Positions 61,430 through 64,000 of a stretch of 64,000 nucleotides of DNA are shown here, piece after piece (the stretch's first letter is position 1; every line of letters begins with the position of its first letter). Below the pieces are notes generated by a model that did no database searches, was not told the DNA's origin, and saw only the letters and a list, made by a program, of their open reading frames with translations. The stretch comes from Syngnathus acus (taxonomy: Eukaryota; Chordata; Actinopteri; Syngnathiformes; Syngnathidae). The DNA lies in NCBI RefSeq assembly GCF_901709675.1, contig NC_051092.1, positions 7,571,491-7,635,490 of the forward strand, given 5' to 3'. Both the position numbers and the translations under genes were made by a program.

Positions 61430-63054
61430 GGGGGTGTCCTTAACAATCATATTATTTGTAAATTAGGTAACAATTTGTTTGAAATTGTATTAATAATCTT
61501 TCGTAAATATCTTTGTGGATTTTATTTTATTTTTATCTTTTTGTGACCCAGTCTCTCTCTTGTCAGATGCACAGCATGGGACCCTGGACTGTGTGATGTG
61601 AAAGCTAAATGTCTTCTCTTTCAGAAAATAAACACAGCAGGATTGTCCCAGGATAACACACACTTGCAGGCAGACAGACTCATAATATTTCCTCCTTCTG
61701 ATGACAGCTGGGAGAGTTTTCCATAGTGATAACAGGAATGTTTTCACACCCTTTGGACACATTAGTATTCCCATCGTGCTAGCTTTCATTCTGATAATCT
61801 GTTTAGGGTTTGAGGTGCACACACAGTAGTTGAGTCTAGATAAAACAACCCCACCTGCTGACACACTCTGTGTCTCTGAAACTGTTTCTATTAAGCAGCA
61901 CAATTTAATTTAGTCCATCATGTAAGACTTTCTTTTCAATCACATGGTCAAATATCAGGGACCATGATAACAGATACATGCCATACAAACTTGTTTAGCA
62001 CCCATCCCCTGCAATAAAGGATGGCAGAGGACGACAACCGTCAATCTTATCACTGAACACATATCACAAGAAAAATGCAGCAAAACATGATATTGCAATC
62101 AACTTGGGGGTAGGGTACAACTGGCCGGACACCTCTGCTGCTAAAATGCGCAAGTGGTGGCTTTGATTTATGAGCATGTTGCTGGAAACACACACCTTTA
62201 GAGTGGGGCGGCTCTTTAATTGCCATACAGCCCATGTGATTATGTATTTGCAGAATAGATGATGAATTATGGGGAGAAGGTGCTGAATCAATATTGAATA
62301 GCAATTGTAGCATTGGTTAACTGCTATTTTTACCAAGCCATACTTTTAGCAAGCCACACTGTCATGCATGTAATGAACTGAGAATGCACTAATTGCCTCT
62401 TTAATTCTGGGCAAAAACGCAGAACAACACACAAGCGCTTTATACTGTACGTATATTGTATACCAAAAGCAGACTCACATACTCTTCTAATATGCGCGAG
62501 CTGTAGCAGCAACACAGCGGCAGCCATTGATAATACTTGAAATAACACACAGTGGCCACTGTGGGATTTTCCTATCAGGTCATGGTTCTTAAGTTCCACA
62601 AAGCCATTGGTAACACACTGACAGTGAAAACCACATACGTGCGATACCCCTACATTCCCAGGGTTCGCGCAGACGGCACATTAAGAAGCGACATCTCGCT
62701 CATCACACACCAAATAAGATAACAGTGCTGATGATTCTACACACAGAAGCTGTTTGGATTGAATCCAACAGTGACGGATGCTTAGTGATCATATAAAGTG
62801 TTTTACTAACCAGAGGCAAATCAGAAAGATCTGAATGCCAAACTTGAACCCCTGGGGTGCAAACAGATGCTGAAGTGTTGCACAAGGCTCTGTCCTGGCA
62901 GGTGTAGAAAGGAGGGAGTTGGTGTAAAACATCTACACATATGAATTTTTCCTTTGCTAAGGGGGACAGAGGAACCATGACTGCACTTTTTAGACGCGCG
63001 GATGTGTGTTCGTGCTTGTTGTTTTTCAGTGGAGTCAAAGTGCACTGCACTCAC
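61430..63054. other. Unique sequence, no confident gene
   Basis: Minus frames at 61490-61903 and 62330-62599 have no recognised domain. At 62540-62585 the minus strand reads ATGGCTGCCGCTGTG, then a short Leu-rich stretch before GTATGTGAGT. It could imitate a first exon, but no promoter features support it. Confidence 0.35.
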
Positions 63055-63136
63055 CACCAAGTTGGCTGTGCTGACATCTCGTTGACAGTAGATGACCCGT
63101 GATGACCCCAAAGCCATTCCTCGATGTGTCACAAGT
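63055..63136 (-). CDS. Candidate internal exon, unidentified (82 nt)
   Basis: On the minus strand the acceptor ctctgctcttttgtgcag (63137-63154) and the donor GTGAGT (63049-63054) are both strong. They bound 1 nt plus 27 open codons. The peptide begins LVTHRGMALGSS and ends RDVSTANLV. Phase 2 at the start (one base completes a codon), phase 0 at the end. No protein is recognised. The end phase does not fit the phase-1 start of 59359-59553, so if both are real another exon lies between them. Confidence 0.22.
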
Positions 63137-63447
63137 CTGCACAAAAGAGCAGAGAGTTGGGTTTTTACGTCTCTATAAAGCTCCATGTGTATGGTGTTCT
63201 TCTAACAAGAAAGTCAAATTATAGTGAGTATGCACAGATTTTTCTATCCACTTCAAAACAGCAAATTTGGGAGCTGACAGTTTTTTTGTATACTTGGAAA
63301 ATATTTTTAATGGCAGGTGGTCTCGCCAAAAAATATGACATTATTATGAGACAAGGGATCAACATTGCATTTTTTTTTTTTTACCAGACATTTACATCTG
63401 GATCAGATAGATACACAACAGAGAACTTTTTTTGTTTGAAGTAGCCT
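63137..63447. other. Unique AT-rich sequence
   Basis: Nothing recognised. The 106-codon plus frame at 63124-63444 has a Phe-encoding T-run and no domain. Confidence 0.4.
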
Positions 63448-63474
63448 ATTTAGGTCATGACTCATGACCTAAAT
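63448..63474. promoter_or_regulatory. 27-bp perfect palindrome with AP-1 motifs
   Basis: atttaggtcatga, a single C, and the exact reverse complement. The centre forms TGACTCA (63458-63464), and a second TGACTCA follows at 63474-63480. The arms contain AGGTCA and TGACCT, nuclear-receptor half-sites as an inverted pair with 7 bp between them. Regulatory function is an inference from motifs only. Confidence 0.45.
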
Positions 63475-63592
63475 GACTCATGAGCGAAGGTTTTAGGAAA
63501 TGTGACTACTGTAATTTTGCCGACGTGTGTCCAAGCACTCGAATTATTAAATAATAAATAGTGTGAATGTCTATGTCTAAGTGTCAGATTTC

Positions 63593-63842
63593 ATCCATCC
63601 ATCCAATTATCCATTCTGTGAACTGCTTCTCCTCATGAGTGTCGCAGGCATTCTGGAGCCTATCCCAGCAGTCCATGGTAAGGCCTACCATGCTTGTTTT
63701 TAGGAAGTAGGAGGGAATCGGTGCACCCAGAGAAAACCCAAGCAGGGATGGGTAGAACATGCAAATTCTACACAGGAATCAAATGCTGCACCTCTGAAGT
63801 GTGAGGCAGACGTGCTAACCAGTGTTCCACCATGCCGCGCGA
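63593..63842 (-). repeat. SINE family A, head to tail with internal deletion
   Basis: Minus-strand copy. The head 'gttagcacgtctgcctcaca' is at about 63800-63820, then 'gaatttgcatgttctaccca' and 'ctgggataggctccagaatg', with a GGATGGATG tail at 63593-63605. The 'aaattgcccgtaggtgtg..ttcagggtgt' middle is deleted. Termini are recognisable, which makes this a useful internally deleted copy. Confidence 0.85.
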
Positions 63843-64000
63843 CCAGATTTATATTTTGCCTATTTACTATGAAACCATTTAGAGTTAATGGTGCAACCTA
63901 CTTGAAAAGCAGAGTGGTGTATATGGGTGGGCAAAGCCACTGTGGAGCTCAGAAGAAATTAGAAGATAAATCAGAACCATCGCACAAACATTAGCCACAG

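Noticed and set aside
62330-62599. First exon starting MAAAVLLLQLAHIRR
   Set aside because: No promoter or CpG island is seen, and it lies downstream of the candidate internal exon on the same strand.

Overview
This window is vertebrate nuclear DNA, most likely from a ray-finned (percomorph-type) teleost. The sequence is AT-rich, has no bacterial-style gene packing, and carries fish-type dispersed repeats. These are a tRNA-headed SINE with the 'gggataggctccagc' body and (GGAT)n tail, L2/CR1-group LINE pieces, a 'ctataaggcgcacc' foldback MITE, Tc1/mariner termini, hAT-like 'agggctgctcgatta' fragments and long CA/TG microsatellites. The species cannot be named from this.

No complete or confidently recognised host gene is visible. 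Nearly every open frame is 60-170 codons long, lacks a recognisable domain, and is what chance gives in 64 kb. The window therefore reads as a gene desert or the inside of one or more very large introns. Several short stretches on the minus strand (63055-63136, 59359-59553, 29121-29236 with 29769-29801, 14919-14981, 13644-13697) are open between good acceptor and donor signals. They are listed as low-confidence candidate exons and I recognise none of them as a known protein.

Layout. 1-2.4 kb: two minus-strand SINE copies, a second SINE type, then a GC-richer block that may be a conserved non-coding element. 2.4-16 kb: mostly unique sequence with one 395-bp TA-flanked MITE at 6988-7382. 16-22 kb: SINE fragments, a decayed LINE 3' end, two mariner-type termini, a tandem duplication and microsatellites. 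22-36 kb: unique sequence with hAT-like fragments, two tandem duplications, an unclassified two-copy repeat and the best exon candidates. 36-48 kb: the most repeat-dense part, with two more MITE copies, the most complete SINE copy, a local duplication that includes a truncated SINE, and a 1.3-kb dead LINE ORF2 on the minus strand. 48-64 kb: mostly unique, with a degenerate Tc1 element, a 126-bp pure (TG)63 tract, a perfect palindrome carrying two AP-1 motifs, and a minus-strand SINE at the right end.

The only protein-coding remnants I recognise are transposon-derived: LINE ORF2 at 45866-47140 and 16865-17120, and a Tc1 transposase trace near 58.6 kb. All are visibly broken.
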